From Vishniacozyma victoriae (taxonomy: Eukaryota; Basidiomycota; Tremellomycetes; Tremellales; Bulleribasidiaceae), in assembly GCA_017654735.1 (NCBI GenBank), contig JADPYG010000002.1, forward strand, positions 455,335-519,334: 64,000 nt of DNA, given 5' to 3'. Positions 38,960 through 51,502 of the stretch are shown here, in pieces. How positions within the stretch are numbered: position 1 is the first letter of the stretch; each line of letters begins with the position of its first letter. The notes beneath the pieces were generated by a model, which searched no databases, was not told the origin of the DNA, and saw only the letters and a list, made by a program, of their open reading frames with translations. A program made the translations under genes and the position numbers.

Positions 38960-40490
38960 CTATACTGCTTTGCTTACATCGTCTCCTCGTACTTTACGGT
39001 ATTGAGCCATGATGAGCTGTATTGATCAGCTAAGTAAGCAAGACTGAGTACGTAGACGAAGACGTACTTCATTTGCAACAAGAGTGACGACGGTGTGAGG
39101 GAAGATTCGGAAGAAGTGGGCTGTGGTACCTGCTGTGTGAGCTGTTTTCTGCCGAAATCACATCAGCCTACCCTTGTACCATCCGGCGATACCTTCCGCT
39201 TTGAATGTCTTCCAGAGACAATCGAGGGGACCGTTGTATAGCACCCCTCGGACTTTACCGGTAACGGCGTCTTTGACGGTGTTTTCTGAATGTCAGTTGT
39301 CTTGCAGATGTACTGGTCTCCGTGAAGCAGGCTTACGATTGTATGTACGGGTGAGGACCTATTTGGTCAGCTTGACGTGTGGGGAGGGATCAGAAAATGT
39401 TCTTACAGTATCGGCAGGTCTGAAGGCATGTGTCAGCTGATAGCACCTACTTGAACCAGTAGACTTACTGCATGGCAGCACACTAGAGGTCAGTCATGTC
39501 TACCGGCGGCACAGAGGAGAATGGTACGTACCACACAGACTCCCGAGACAGCACTCGCGGTCAGGAATGTAGCGAATCCATCAGGCGCCCAGCCCTGTTC
39601 CGCGAGCAAATTCTTTGCCCACCCATACGAAGGTAGCTGGACAGATGATCCCTGGGCATAAGCTCCAGCTCAAGATGACTAGCTCAGGAAGCTGACCATT
39701 GCCGTCCTCAAGAATGCGGCATTGACTCCTCGCCAAAGACCTAAGACTCCATCAGACTTCATGATAGTGGTCAGAGCATCCATCGAATTCTTGTAGTAAT
39801 GTTGAGCACCGACGGGGAAAGCGGGAGAGTATGCTTGTATACGTGCTTTGACCAAGAAGAGGGGAGAACCAAGACCGGCTATATTGTTAGCTGGATTCGT
39901 TCGTGTTGGAGCTCACCTCCAATCATTCCCGTAAAAGCTCCAGCCGTCACCGACGTTAGTAGACGTTGTTCCTCTGGGCGTATACCAAATAATCCATTGA
40001 ACGATTTTCTGAGTGGTTCATAGAAACCTAGAATTAGCGACAGACAGAAACCACTTGGACCCTACCGAGACGGGAGCCGTTGAGCAGGATCTGTTCTGTT
40101 AGCGCCAATAAGTAATACGTGTTCACGAGCACATACCTGGTATCCGTACTATAAGTCAGCTCTCACCCTCCCATTCGTTTGATGAACTCACAGCTGGACC
40201 AAGACCTCGTTGCAGTCCTCGAAGTCCTTCATTCTTCCACGTCTTGACAAATACATCGGTCAGACCATTGTAAACTTTTGGGGTGTTTGGAGATGTCCTC
40301 TGCAGTTCTCCTTGCAGCTGCAGTCTTGTTTTGAGGGTTTCGGGGATATTGGCTAGAATCAGCCCATGTCCATCGCTCCACACTCACATATCGTCACTGC
40401 CGCGCATCCTGCAAGACCTCCACACATGAACGACTCGGCCAGACTCAACGGCTTAGCCACGACACCATTAGGAACCGATGGAGAGGCCAT
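38960..40490 (-). CDS. Mitochondrial carrier, OAC1/SLC25A34-35-like
   Basis: Six-helix inner-membrane transporter of the mitochondrial carrier family. Three repeats each with the PX[DE]XX[KR] signature can be read across introns: PETLKTRLQ, a second repeat with GSPLFLVKARIQAYS, and a third with QPADTVLTRTYNQ. The second-repeat signature GSPxxLVKxRIQxYS and the last repeat are closest to the yeast oxaloacetate/sulfate carrier Oac1. Eight or more very small exons, some of only 20-40 nt, making this the most fragmented gene in the window. ATG at 40490 (MASPSVPNGVVAKPLSLAES). Substrate assignment is by resemblance only. Confidence 0.8.
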
Positions 40491-40863
40491 GCTGATATCG
40501 GTTGTAGCTGGTTGTGGTGTCGGAACGGTGTGCAAGTTGAGTGGTTCGAGGAGAGGATACGAAAATGTAGATCAAGGACGAAGTCTGTTTTAGTCGTGTC
40601 GACGAGTTCTAAGAATGACTCTGAGCCTTTCTAGTCTACGAACTTCGATGCTGTCGGGAGCTTTCGATATATTTCACAGAGGGGCGATGGGGTATATGCA
40701 GTGCTGTCACGATGAATATGGGTATGGGATGATGCATAGGAGGATACAGGCAGGAGAGAGAGAGAGAGGTGGATCGGATCTAACCGATGATGATCGTTGC
40801 TCTTGACAAGTATATTTCCAACAGACAGAGATCACTCAGTACTCAACCACTTCACTCTCTATC
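40491..40863. other. Divergent promoter, with GA repeat
   Basis: About 370 bp between the carrier gene and ATP12. A short (GA)n run lies near 40755-40771. The stretch contains several short ORFs without family features. Confidence 0.4.
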
Positions 40864-42067
40864 ATGATCTCACTCTCTGCCCGTACTGTCTCCCACAGAT
40901 TGCACTCAACATTGCCAAGGGTCTCAGCAACAGGCTCAGCAGCTCTTGCTGTCGCAAACGGAAACACTTCAGCCGGTCCATCGAACAATTTCTTGAGATG
41001 TCGAACTTATGCGAATGCGACTACACCCACCAAGGCTGAGGTGACTGCTGGCCCAGCAATCAGTCAGACAAATAGTGGGTCGATTCCATCACTATCACCA
41101 CACGCTGACGCAGTCAAGAGGCCGAGCTGTCTATGCGAAGATTCTGGAAGACGGTAAAGTTGGCCAACACCGAGGATGGTGAGTCCGTCAGGCAAACCTG
41201 GTGCAGCACCCACTAATGCACAGGCAATCTGCTTGTCAATTTGGATCATCGCAATCTCAAGACTCCAGGCGGAGCCAAGCTGGTAGTACCCAAGAACAGG
41301 CGTCTGCTAGCACTCTTGATCGCCAACGAATGGGAGAATCAAAGTGCAGTGTTGAAGCAGCACTCTCTGCCTGTCGTCAGTGGAAATATAAATCAAGGAT
41401 GATTGCGAGCTGACTGAGTAGACGTCACTTGTATCACGAGCAATCGATGGTCTGGGAAACCCCGAGATACGTCAAGGTGTCATTGAGGCTCTTCTTTCCT
41501 ACTTGGAGACGGACACAATCTGGTAAGTCCGCTCTTGAAGCAATTGTTCAGACCCCTGACGTACAGCTTCCAAGAAGATGAGCCTCGTACGCTTGTCAAG
41601 ATGCAGAAGGAGCACTGGGACCCATTGTTTTCTTGGGTCAAGAAGGAGTTCGGGGTCGACCTTGCCATCGCTGAGGGACTCGCTCCAGCCCGCCAAAGTG
41701 ACGCTACGAATCGCAAGATGACCGAGATCTTACAGGAGATGGATGTCTGGGAGCTTGCAGGTGAGTCGAGCTAATCATGATTTGGTACAACTCGCTGATC
41801 CGCCAAGCTTTCGAAAGGGCTGCATACGCCTCGAAATCGTTCATCATCGCCTTAGCGCTATGTCGTGGCCACTTGACCGCCGAACAAGCGTCTCAGGCAA
41901 GTCATGTCGAGGTTAGGAGTCAGATCGAAATTTGGGGCGAGGTAGAAGATAGTCAGTCTATTTTACCAACACCGTGTACTGGTCGCTGACCGTCAGCTCA
42001 CGATGTCGACTATCAAGACATCCGTCGCGCTTTGGGCAGTTCTGCCTGTTTGTTGTTGAAAGCTTGA
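40864..42067 (+). CDS. ATP12: ATP12, F1-ATPase assembly chaperone
   Basis: Matrix chaperone that binds the alpha subunit of mitochondrial F1-ATPase. The first exon is a basic Ser/Thr/Ala presequence (MISLSARTVSHRLHS). The conserved core begins in exon 2 with MRRFWKTVKLANTEDG and continues LVNLDHRNLKTPGGAKL, IANEWENQ, LPVTSLVSRAIDG, LLSYLETDTICFQEDEP, WDPLFSWVKKEFGVDL and FIIALALCRG, all as in ATP12. The end AELEVRSQIEIWGEVED-type segment then a short C terminus leads to the TGA at 42065-42067. Six exons. Confidence 0.9.
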
Positions 42068-42315
42068 GCTCTTGGGAGGCAGTGATGCATACAGAGAGTT
42101 ATCCAGTCGTATTATCATGCATGCATAGCAAACTGCTGCAATAAATGAGATGTGCTGAGACGTTTGTGAGACCTGGTAATTTGTGGAGGCGGAGCGCGAA
42201 ACCTCGATTTCCTTTCACGACCACTCTTGATTCTGCATTCTCATCCATTTGTACATTACACATTACTTTACATCAACCCAACTTATAAGGCATCCATCAG
42301 CCTATAAACATTCAA

Positions 42316-45300
42316 GATGGATCCATTCACCAATTTTGAAGGAGCATCTCAGGTGAGCAGCTTGTCAAAGTGGCCAGAATACACGACTGATAGGTGCAGT
42401 ATGGTCCCGAAGACGATACGCTATCCCTTTACTCGGCTATGCCCTCGACCACTGGGGACGGCAGCTTATCTCATCATCCCATACCCACCGATCTAGGCCT
42501 CGCCATGGAAGACATGTCCATGTACGACACACCTCCTGTCAATGGTCGACGCGATTATAACGGAGACGAGGAATATGATGAATTGCGGACACCTCTCGGT
42601 CAGAATATTGAGCATGCCTGCAGGTGAGTCTTTTGAAATCACGCATAAGCTAATTCAATTAGCTACTGCGGGATTCACAGTCCCCAAAGTGTAGTCAAGG
42701 TGAGTTACCTTTATCCAATATGGGCTGACGACAGTGTCTCGGTTGTACGAAATGGTTCTGCAATTCTCGTGGCAATACGTCTGCTTCGCATATCGTCAAT
42801 CACTTGGTCAAGGCTCGTCATAAGGAAGTGGTCCTGCACAAGGAGAGTCTCTTGGGTGACACTGTACCAGAATGTGAGTCGGTCCCATCGATTGTCACTA
42901 ACTTGTAGGCTACAATTGCGGTAGCAAAAATGTCTTCATGCTCGGATTCATTCCCGCAAAGAGTGATACCGTGGTGGTTCTGCTCTGCAGGTGGGTCACT
43001 CGGTCGAATGTAGCTGACTGTCAGGCAGCCGTGTGCAGCTTTAACCAGCGCCAAGGATATCAATTGGGATACCTCGCAGTGGTCAGCAATCATACACGAT
43101 CGTCAATTCCTTTCATGGCTGGTCAAAGTCCCTACAGAAGCGGAACAGCTCCGAGCTCGCCAAATCTCGATGGTGCAGATGGCCAAGCTGGAGGATCTTT
43201 GGAGAGACAACCCCAACGCAAACTTGGAGGATGCCGAGGCACAGACTGGCGAGGAGGAGATGCAGCCAATACTGCTCAGGTAAGTCACCTTCAGCAAACA
43301 TAGCTGATGACAGATACGAGGATGCATACCAATACCAGAACGTCTTTGGACCCCTCGTCAAGATCGAAGCCGACTTTGACCGAAAGATGAAGGAGTCTCA
43401 GACCGAGAACGACATTTCTATCAGGTGGGATATGGGGTTGAACCAAAAGCGCCTTGCGTGGTTCCACATGCCCAAACTCGAAAGTGGAGAACTGCGACTG
43501 GCACCTGGAGATGAATTGAAACTCAAGTTTGCAGGCGCTCACAATCCCGGCTCGTCGGCGATCAAGGGAATGCACGCTTTGAACAAGAGCTGGGCAAATG
43601 GTCGTGATCAGTCCTGGGAAGGAGTTGGAGCTGTCATCAAGGTCCCCAATAGTACGTGGCCAGTCTGGAGACGGGCGCTGATATTTAGATGTATCTGACG
43701 AGATCTGTCTAGAGCTCAGGAGGAATGACAACGTACCGACCGATTGCTCTCATGGCTTTTCGGTCGACTTTGTTTGGAAAGCTACTAGCTTCGACAGGAT
43801 GCAGACTGCGCTCAAAACTTTTGCAGTCGACGAAAAGAGTGTCAGCGGTTATATCGTGAGTCTTCTGAAAGGAGCGGGGCTGATTTCAGTATCACAAGCT
43901 ACTTGGCCACGAGCTTGAACCACAGGTCTTGAGGACTCAGATGCCCAAACGATTCTCGGCACCCAATCTCCCCGAACTCAATCACTCGCAGATGGCGGCA
44001 GTCAAGGAAGTATTGCAAAAGCCCCTCAGTCTGATTCAAGGACCGCCCGGTACAGGAAAGACCGTCACCTCCGCCTCGATCGTCTACCACCTCGCCAAGA
44101 TGAATCCAGGACAGGTACTGGTCTGCGCCCCCTCGAACGTTGCCGTCGACCACTTGTGTGAAAAGATCCACCAAACCGGTCTCAAGGTCGTTCGACTCGC
44201 TGCCAAATCGCGAGAAGCACTCGACTCGTCTGTCGCATTCTTGTCGCTTCACAATCAAGTCGCCAAGGCCGATACCCATCCGGAGTTGCAGAAGCTCATT
44301 CAGCTCAAGACCGACGTCGGAGAGTTGAGTCAGAAGGATGAGCAGCGCTTCAAGTCGTTGACTCGAGCTTGTGAGCGAGATATCTTGAACGCTGCGGATG
44401 TCATCTGTGTCACCTGTGTTGGTGCCGGTGATCCTCGACTTTCTAAATTCAAGTTTAGGACCGTTCTTATCGACGAAGCCACTCAGTCAGCCGAGCCAGG
44501 TGAGTACCTCCCTCAACTTTCAAGACTTGTGGCTAATGTCAGAATGTATGATCCCCCTCGTCATGGGTTGTAAACAGGTCGTATTGGTCGGTGATCATCA
44601 GCAACTCGGTCCCGTCATCATGAACAAAAAGGCATCTCGAGCCGGTCTCGCTCAATCGCTCTTTGAACGTCTCGTCATTCTGGGCAACCGACCTATCCGA
44701 CTGGCTGTGCAGTATCGAATGCACCCTTGTCTTTCCGAGTTCCCTTCCAACATGTTTTACGAGGGAACCTTGCAGAATGGTGTCACTGCACCCGAGCGAC
44801 TACGAAAGAATGTCGACTTTCCCTGGCCTGTACCCGAGACGCCCATGTTTTTCCACCAGAATCTGGGTACCGAAGAAATCTCGTCGAGCGGAACTTCGTT
44901 CCTCAATCGAACCGAAGCATCCAACGTGGAAAAGATGGTCACCAAATTCTTCAAGTCGGGCGTCATGCCCAGTCAAATTGGTGTCATTACGCCATACGAG
45001 GGCCAGAGGTCCTATATTGCCACATACATGCAGCTTCACGGATCGCTCAAGAAGGAACTGTACAAAGAGGTCGAAGTCGCCAGTGTCGACGCTTTCCAAG
45101 GTCGAGAAAAGGACTATATCATCTTGAGTTGTGTCCGAAGTAACGATCACCAAGGAATCGGTTTCCTCAATGATCCTCGACGACTCAATGTAGCCTTGAC
45201 TCGAGCCAAGTATGGAACGGTCATCTTGGGTAATCCAAAGGTCCTCAGCAAGGTAAGCAGATCAGTCGTGAAAGCAGCTAATGTCAGCACCCTCTATGGC

Positions 45301-45890
45301 ACTATCTCTTGACCCACTTCAAAGATCGCTCGTGCTTTGTCGAAGGCCCGCTCAGCAACCTCCAGCCATCCATGATCCAATTCAGTCGACCCAAAAAGTC
45401 TTTGGCACAAGCGCTCGACCCTTTCAGGCGACGAGAAGCCCCTGCCTCGGAATATCTCTCCAAGTCGAGTTCAGGAGAAGCAACTGTCCCGCCCCCAGCC
45501 TCGAACCCATTCGACCCATCGTACTACCGTACTCACGCTGCGGCCGGCTTCGCTCCGCCCGATGCTCAGTCTGTCGTCTCTCAGGCAGTCACCACTGGCC
45601 CAAAGGCAGGTCAGGGTAGATCTGGCTATCCAGGCTACGCTGCTTCCATAGCTTCGCATGCGACATTTGAGACCTCGTCCGTGGCCGATCAATCTATTAT
45701 TGGACACTCTCAGTATGATCGACTAGGGGATCAACCGGTCGACTTTTCTCGACACCGACGCCGACTCTCGGCCGGAAGTCTCGCTCCTAGCGATGCGCCT
45801 ACCGCGTCCATGTATTCCTATGGCTACAAAGCTGGGGATGACGATACGCGATCTATCTCTGCCAGTCAGGCCGGCGTCACCGAGTTCTAG
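42316..45890 (+). CDS. UPF1: UPF1, RNA helicase of nonsense-mediated decay
   Basis: ATP-dependent SF1 helicase that marks mRNAs with premature stops. The Cys/His-rich domain (nt 42600-43050) shows [17 protein letters not shown] and [13 protein letters not shown]. Helicase motifs follow: GPPGTGKT (I), APSNVAVD (Ia), LIDEATQ (II), GDHQQLGPV (III), VQYRMHP (IV), [11 protein letters not shown] (V) and [11 protein letters not shown] (VI). The C-terminal 190 residues are Ser/Pro-rich, with several SQ pairs that are phosphorylation sites in animal UPF1. About ten exons. The 5' region carries an unusual GC-rich 20-mer at 42182. Confidence 0.95.
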
Positions 45891-46183
45891 CGTTGTCGCA
45901 CTATCGTCTGCGGAGGGACATAAGCCATTGCCTGCATGGCCCGGCGTCAATGGAGATGCTCGGTGTATGTGCCGTCATGGAGGTCATCAGTCGCTACGAT
46001 CAGTCAACGGCCTTTGTAGCTAGCACCTATATGGCAGATCAGTAGGACGAGTCTTTGTAGGACTTTTCCAGGTTTCACTAGTCGCTTGTTGCATGCAGGA
46101 TATGTTTACGACTATCAGTCAGGCACCGCCGAGTTATCTCCATTTACGCATTGCCTACTCCTCGTCTTCTTGCACCATCTATC

Positions 46184-47211
46184 ATGAATTTCACCACAGG
46201 AGCTACAGCCTCGGAGATACTCTCACTCGACAATATTCGGAATCAGCTCATTAGGCTAGAGGATACCATCATCTTTTGTGAGTCACCCAGCTTCCAACCT
46301 TGCTGACGACAGCTCTTATCGAAAGGGCTCAATTCGCGCACAACCCAAAGATTTACCAAGCTGGGGCCTTTAAAGCAGAGACCCACTACGACGGTAGCTG
46401 GCTAGAGTGGTTCCTACTCGAGACCGAGTCCTTCCATGGTACGTTTCACCTTTATTTACAGCTGACACTTAGCCCGGTTCCGACGATACACCTCCCCGGA
46501 TGAACACCCATTCACATCCATCGACCTGCTACCCGAGCCCATCCTACCTTCGCAAGACTACCCTGAGCTCTTACATCCTCAGTCAGCGAACCACCCCTCG
46601 ACGAATGCCAATGCAAGGATCCTAAAATTCTACGTCGACAGCATTGTGCCCAACATGACTCAATCTTCCACCGCCAAAACGGCCGACTTGGTTGACGATG
46701 GAAATTACGGGAGTGCTGCCACTAGGGATGTCGAGGTTCTGCAGGCCCTTAGTCGGAGAATACACTTTGGTACGTCCTCATGAACATCGACGCTGATGGC
46801 AGGAATGTTTGTGTCGGAATCCAAGTTCCAGTCTGCGCCCCATCTCTTCATTTCCCATATCCTCGCCAACCCTCCCAACACGGAGGGTTTAACATCTTTG
46901 ATCTACAAACCAGAGGTCGAGGCCCGACTGCTTGTACGGCTGGCCAACAAGGCAAAGATCTACGGGGGAGAGTTTGATGGTGAAGGACGGATTGTGGAAA
47001 GCGAGGGAGCAAGAAAGATTGATATCGAAGGTGTGGTGGGCATGTACCGGGATTATGTGATTCCCTTGACCAAGGACGTCGAGGTGAGTACCTATCTTAC
47101 CTATGCTGCGATGAAGCTAAATACCAGGTCGACTACCTCATCCACCGCTTGGAAGGAGTTTCACAAGAGCAAATTGACGAGTGGATGAAACCCAAGGGTG
47201 GTTCAGCCTAG
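46184..47211 (+). CDS. ARO7: Chorismate mutase
   Basis: Converts chorismate to prephenate for phenylalanine and tyrosine synthesis (AroQ, all-helical fungal class). The start [20 protein letters not shown] is followed by [18 protein letters not shown] with the helix-1 catalytic residues. Later conserved stretches are [27 protein letters not shown] (Lys/Arg for substrate binding), [10 protein letters not shown] and [27 protein letters not shown], matching the yeast Aro7 C terminus. Six exons with short introns (for example 46279-46313, 46440-46473, 46770-46801, 47083-47128). Encodes the branch after the pathway started by the DAHP synthase at 24-26 kb, but the two are not adjacent. Confidence 0.92.
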
Positions 47212-47270
47212 ATTTCTGTTTACATCGATAGTCGTTATATGCATCTAGACTAGAAAAGCTGATGTTGTCA

Positions 47271-48009
47271 TTACTTGGGTCCCGATAGATAGGGCGTGTA
47301 AGCCTCCCAGCCGTTTCCGTTGCTCCACATTCCTCGTAGCTGGCAATCAGCGGACGTCATACCAGAGATTGGCGATTTAATACCTTTTCCTCGGTCAAGA
47401 ACTGGTGCTGCTCAGGGGTCCAACCGGGTACGACCACCTCACTGATGAGGCACCCGAGCCTCTCCTTCATATGACCAGCGTCACTGCCGTCAAGTAAGAG
47501 GAGATCGTCTTTAGGCATCTCACTCGCCTTCCACCATCCTCCGGGCACGAAAAGCTGCGTCACTTCGCCTTTAGACGGGTCCGAACCCATTACGATCCGG
47601 TGGACAACGGGCTCAGAGTCGGCGGCGACCGGCGGTGCGATCAAGGTGTAGAGAGCTCTCCCGGCGTGGTGAATGTGGAATGTCTAACGGTCAGCTGAGG
47701 GAAGATTAGCTGCACCACTCGACGTACTGCATTGTTGTTCATGTGCATTCGTCCTCTAGGGTACTCTGGCGTGATGAGATAGTAGATACAGGTCGCATCC
47801 ATGGGCTGAGGCGGAGTGGAGCTTGTCGCAGGTGTATTCTGGAACCAGCCTGTTGCCGAGCCGCTAGATTGTTGAACTCGTTTCCCATTTTCTGATCGAG
47901 ACGACAAGGCGACCGTCTGCTTAAAGAAGCCCCCTTCAAAGTGCGACTCGAGGTTGTGCACCTTGGGTAGGTCCGAGTTGGGGACTGGATAGGGATATGG
48001 GCCCGACAT
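47271..48009 (-). CDS. Cupin-like DUF985 protein
   Basis: Cupin-fold protein of unknown biochemical role. Joined exons give LESHFEGGFFKQTVAL, CIYYLITPEYPRGRMHMNNN, then TFHIHHAGRALYTLIAPP, VTQLFVPGGWWKASEM and LISEVVVPGWTPEQHQFLTEE. The HFEGG/YYLI/HH/VPGGWWKA pattern is the DUF985 (Cupin_5) family. Three exons, with introns at about 47684-47730 and 47342-47385. Converges with chorismate mutase. No signal sequence. Confidence 0.8.
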
Positions 48010-48111
48010 TGTACATATGTAGTGTAAAAGCAACTTGAATGCGATGCAATAGTCTTACTTTCGGTCTTCCGGCAACGATTCTGCAAATGACAAAGCATGC
48101 ATGTTCTATCT

Positions 48112-49422
48112 CTAGTATTTGAAAACCTCGTCTGCTGTGTAGCCAAGCTCCTTGAGCGCTCCCTGTAGCTCTCCCTGCCTGGGTCCATCCTTTGGTCCTG
48201 CAATAGACTTGACCTGTGGTGGGGGGCCACATACAAAGGCTCGTACCTTGTCGTCTCCTTTGGGGAACAATCGCGATAGCATGTCGGATGTGACGAATCC
48301 GGTCTCGCCTAAAGCTTCAGCTACAGTCTTGAAACGTGTAACTACTCACCCTTCCATCCCCGAGGCTCCTTGTCGAGAACGTACTTGACACTCAACCTGT
48401 CGGGGTTCTTGGCGGCCAAATCGTTCCATTCTTTGCGCAACACTGGAGTCAGTCCAGATCACGCTAAAAAGCTTACAGATGTCCTTGTCGGTGACGTTGG
48501 AAAAGACTAGGGTCCACTTGGTCTTGTCCTCAGGAAGGTCGAGCGAGTGAGTGATGAGTTGCCACATGGGCGTGATACCACTTCCACCGGCAATACATAG
48601 TCCTCGGTCGAACGAGTTTGCCTCGTACTTGAACTTGGGGATAGGGCCCTTGAACAACATAGAGGATTGACCAGGAGTCAAGGAGCTCATGTAGGAAGTA
48701 AGTTTACCATCCTGATATCAGCCTCAATCTGGGTGGTTGACCTACCTTGTATTCCTTGATGAGGAGTCGTAGCGTACCCTTTTCGTTAGGAGGCGAGATG
48801 GCGGTGTATGGTCTGCTGTCAGCATGCGAGTGGTGATACAACTACTCACCTGATGACTGGCTTGCCCTTGTCATCCTTGACTTCGCCCTCTCCCATAGGT
48901 GACCTGACCAAAAGAGCGCTGGCAACCTCGTCTCCTCGGGTCTTGGAATCATCGCCAAAGCTAAAGGTGTAGATGGCGGAGTTGTGGTTGTATGGCTCAA
49001 CTTTGGTAAGCAAGAATGGAGTCCACTGATCCCTGATTGTTAGAGCCCGTAGCATAAAATTGCCCAAAAGATCACTCACTTGATGAGGGCGCCGGCAGCT
49101 GCGGGGGATTCGTTGCTAGCCTTGGCCTCCCCTTTTAGCTCATTCAATTTGCCCTCTGCCTTTTCGGCGACAGCTGGGTTACGCTGAAGGTAGACATAAC
49201 CTCCTAGACCAGCGAGACCTGCAGCAGCGAAAGCGAGCGGGAGGTCTGGGTGATTAGCGCGATTGCCGCAAGATCAAATGAGCTTACTGGATCCGGCTTT
49301 TGGAGCAGCTGAGGCGTAATTTCTGACTGCTGGTCGTGCAGACTGGGATTTAGCTGGTTGATGGCGAGGACGAGGACTGTACTTACGAGGAGGGTTCTGC
49401 TTGTAGCGGAGAAGAATGACAT
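48112..49422 (-). CDS. MCR1: NADH-cytochrome b5 reductase, mitochondrial (MCR1-like)
   Basis: Flavoprotein that passes electrons from NADH to cytochrome b5 or erg-type acceptors. The start MSFFSATSRTLLV is followed by an Arg/Ser presequence and a single hydrophobic segment (AAAGLAGLGGYVYLQR), as in outer-membrane/intermembrane MCR1. The FAD-binding RPYTAISPP (RxYTxxS) motif lies in the middle. NADH-binding GGSGITPMWQLI and the C-terminal VFVCGPPPQ follow, ending in EVFKY. Seven exons. The divergent start faces the 4E-T-like gene with about 190 bp between. Confidence 0.88.
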
Positions 49423-49614
49423 GGTTGATATATGTACAATGCTCGATGCTGTTATGTATACTTTGAATGATTTCCAGATTCAAGCTACGTCGTCATGTTT
49501 GTATCACGTGGATGTTAAAGGGAGGGAGTATACTATTCTACGCGTTACAGAGTGACCTATGTTCCATGTTGAACTACCAGTAGTACTCTGTCTCAGGCAA
49601 CCTACTCTACCACC

Positions 49615-51416
49615 ATGCCCCGTCAATCAACTGCAAGACAGCAACCCATCAACTCGTTCTCTAGTTCCGCAGACAGCTCCACTTCTTATCTGTCCGCAAG
49701 ACCCAAGTCACACTCGCCTCGTTCAAACTTCAACCCTTTCTCACCACTATCCCCTCACCCACCAGACAAGGAGCTAGAAGGCAGCGACGACGAGGATGAT
49801 TCAGGCGCAATATTCAACCTGGAAGACGGTATTAGACGTGTATATACCCGTCTCCAGCTAGTCACAGTGGGGGAGGAATGTCGCAAGAGGGGATTCGTCA
49901 AGCCAAAGGGAATGGGCTCGCTAGAGTCGTGGTATGGGTAAGTGACACAAGGAAGCAGAACGTTGACCTCAGAACTGTACCAACGCACGCTCAAGATCCG
50001 GCAATAGCTTCTATAGGCTCGGCGCCAGGCCGTCGGAACGGAGGAGGAGGGTTCGGCGAAGGCTTTGGCTATGGCGGTGGGATTGGAGGCAAGGGTTTGA
50101 ACAGGGGAGGTCGTAACAATGGGTGCGATCAGTGACACCAGCACGTGCTGATATCAGGTCTCGTCGCAACGATCACGACGGCCACGGCTCGACGCATGGG
50201 CCTCTGCATGGGCCACCACATGGTTCAGGATCAAAGGATATCGCGGGAGGGGCCATGGGTAAATTCGCTGTCAAGTCGACATCCGACAAAATGAGGATGG
50301 GAGGTGACGAGAACCGAAAGCCCAAGGACGAGTGGAGAAGAGGTACGTGCTCGGGAAAGGATGTTTTCTGACTGAACAGATAATCCGCCTCATCAACCAC
50401 AACGAAATGATCAAAGACACTGGAATTCCCGACAAGAAGAGGAAGCTACTCCAGCATGGATGGACGATCAACCCGATCACGATCCTGCCATCTCACAGAT
50501 ACAAGAAGATCGAACGTTCTCACCGGGAGAAGACAGGATCGCTGCACAGAAGCGAGCAATGAGGGGAGAGGGACCCGAGCGAAGGGCATTGGTCGGCTTT
50601 TTTGCCTCGGAGACAGCACCTGCACCGGCACCGGCACCGGTAAAGCCAGTCAAAGAGTACAAAGCCTCGAATTATCTGTTGCCAAAGACGCGACAGCAGC
50701 AGCATGTCGAACCGGAATCTACGCCTACACGAGAAGCCGCTGGCGGCAGTCGGTTTGCTCGTTCTTTTGGCAGTCCAGCCCAGTCTGAGGAAACTACTTC
50801 TCGCTTCTTTGGTAATCAATCGCAACATGAGGAACCGGCTCGTAGTGCTGCACGCCCATCTCCTCTGGCACCGGCCATCGTCTCTCCTCCTATCACCTCT
50901 CCAGCGCAGTCCCCTCCGCCCCCAGCAGATCGAACCGCAGCTTTAATGGCAATGCTCGGTGCTGGTCCCTCATCGCGAACTCCCGCCGTATCTCGCCCTC
51001 ACATCGTTTCCCCACCGCCGCCTCCGCCGGTCCCGGCACCAATGTTCCACAACCAAGCATCATTTCTGCAGATGCAGCCTCCTCCCGGCTACGGCTTGGT
51101 TCAACCCAATCTCGTCCACGACTATCGTCCAATGCCGCAATACTACCCCGGACAAGCTCCACCTCCGCCTCCGCAACAACACATCTACGGCGGCCATCCA
51201 CCCCCTCAACTTTACCATCCGCAGCAGCAACAAGGTTTCTTGCCTCCACACAATCCCGGTGGTCAGCCTTCTTATCACCCACCGCCTCCTGGATTCGCAC
51301 CTGAGCAGCATAACTTCTATCCTGGCGGGCAAATGCAACCGCCTCCACAACAGCCGAGAAACGCCGCACAACACGACAAGAACCTTCACGCATTATTAAA
51401 TCAGTGGCAGCCTTAA
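49615..51416 (+). CDS. Candidate eIF4E-binding, 4E-T-like protein
   Basis: Mostly disordered and rich in Gln, Pro and Ser. Exon 1 ends with VYTRLQLVTVGEE, which fits the canonical eIF4E-binding motif Y-x4-L-hydrophobic, followed by KPKGMGSLESWYG, resembling the segment after the motif in 4E-T proteins. Downstream a basic Gly/Arg part (RRPGRRNGGGGFG) and then, in the last exon, a long Pro-rich domain with several short motifs and repeated QPPPPQ-type runs. Introns near 49939-49980, 50123-50157 and 50343-50379. If right, it would repress translation and localise to P-bodies. Assignment is by motif only; a general Pro-rich protein is the alternative. Confidence 0.55.
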
Positions 51417-51502
51417 TGATTGTGAGAGGGCGATAAAGTAAGAGCGTGTACTATATGTATATATTATGCGAAACAACAATGCATCCCTGCTATGAAGATT
51501 GT

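Noticed and set aside
43899..44279. Minus-strand ORF across UPF1
   Set aside because: It is antisense to the helicase core and has no independent support.
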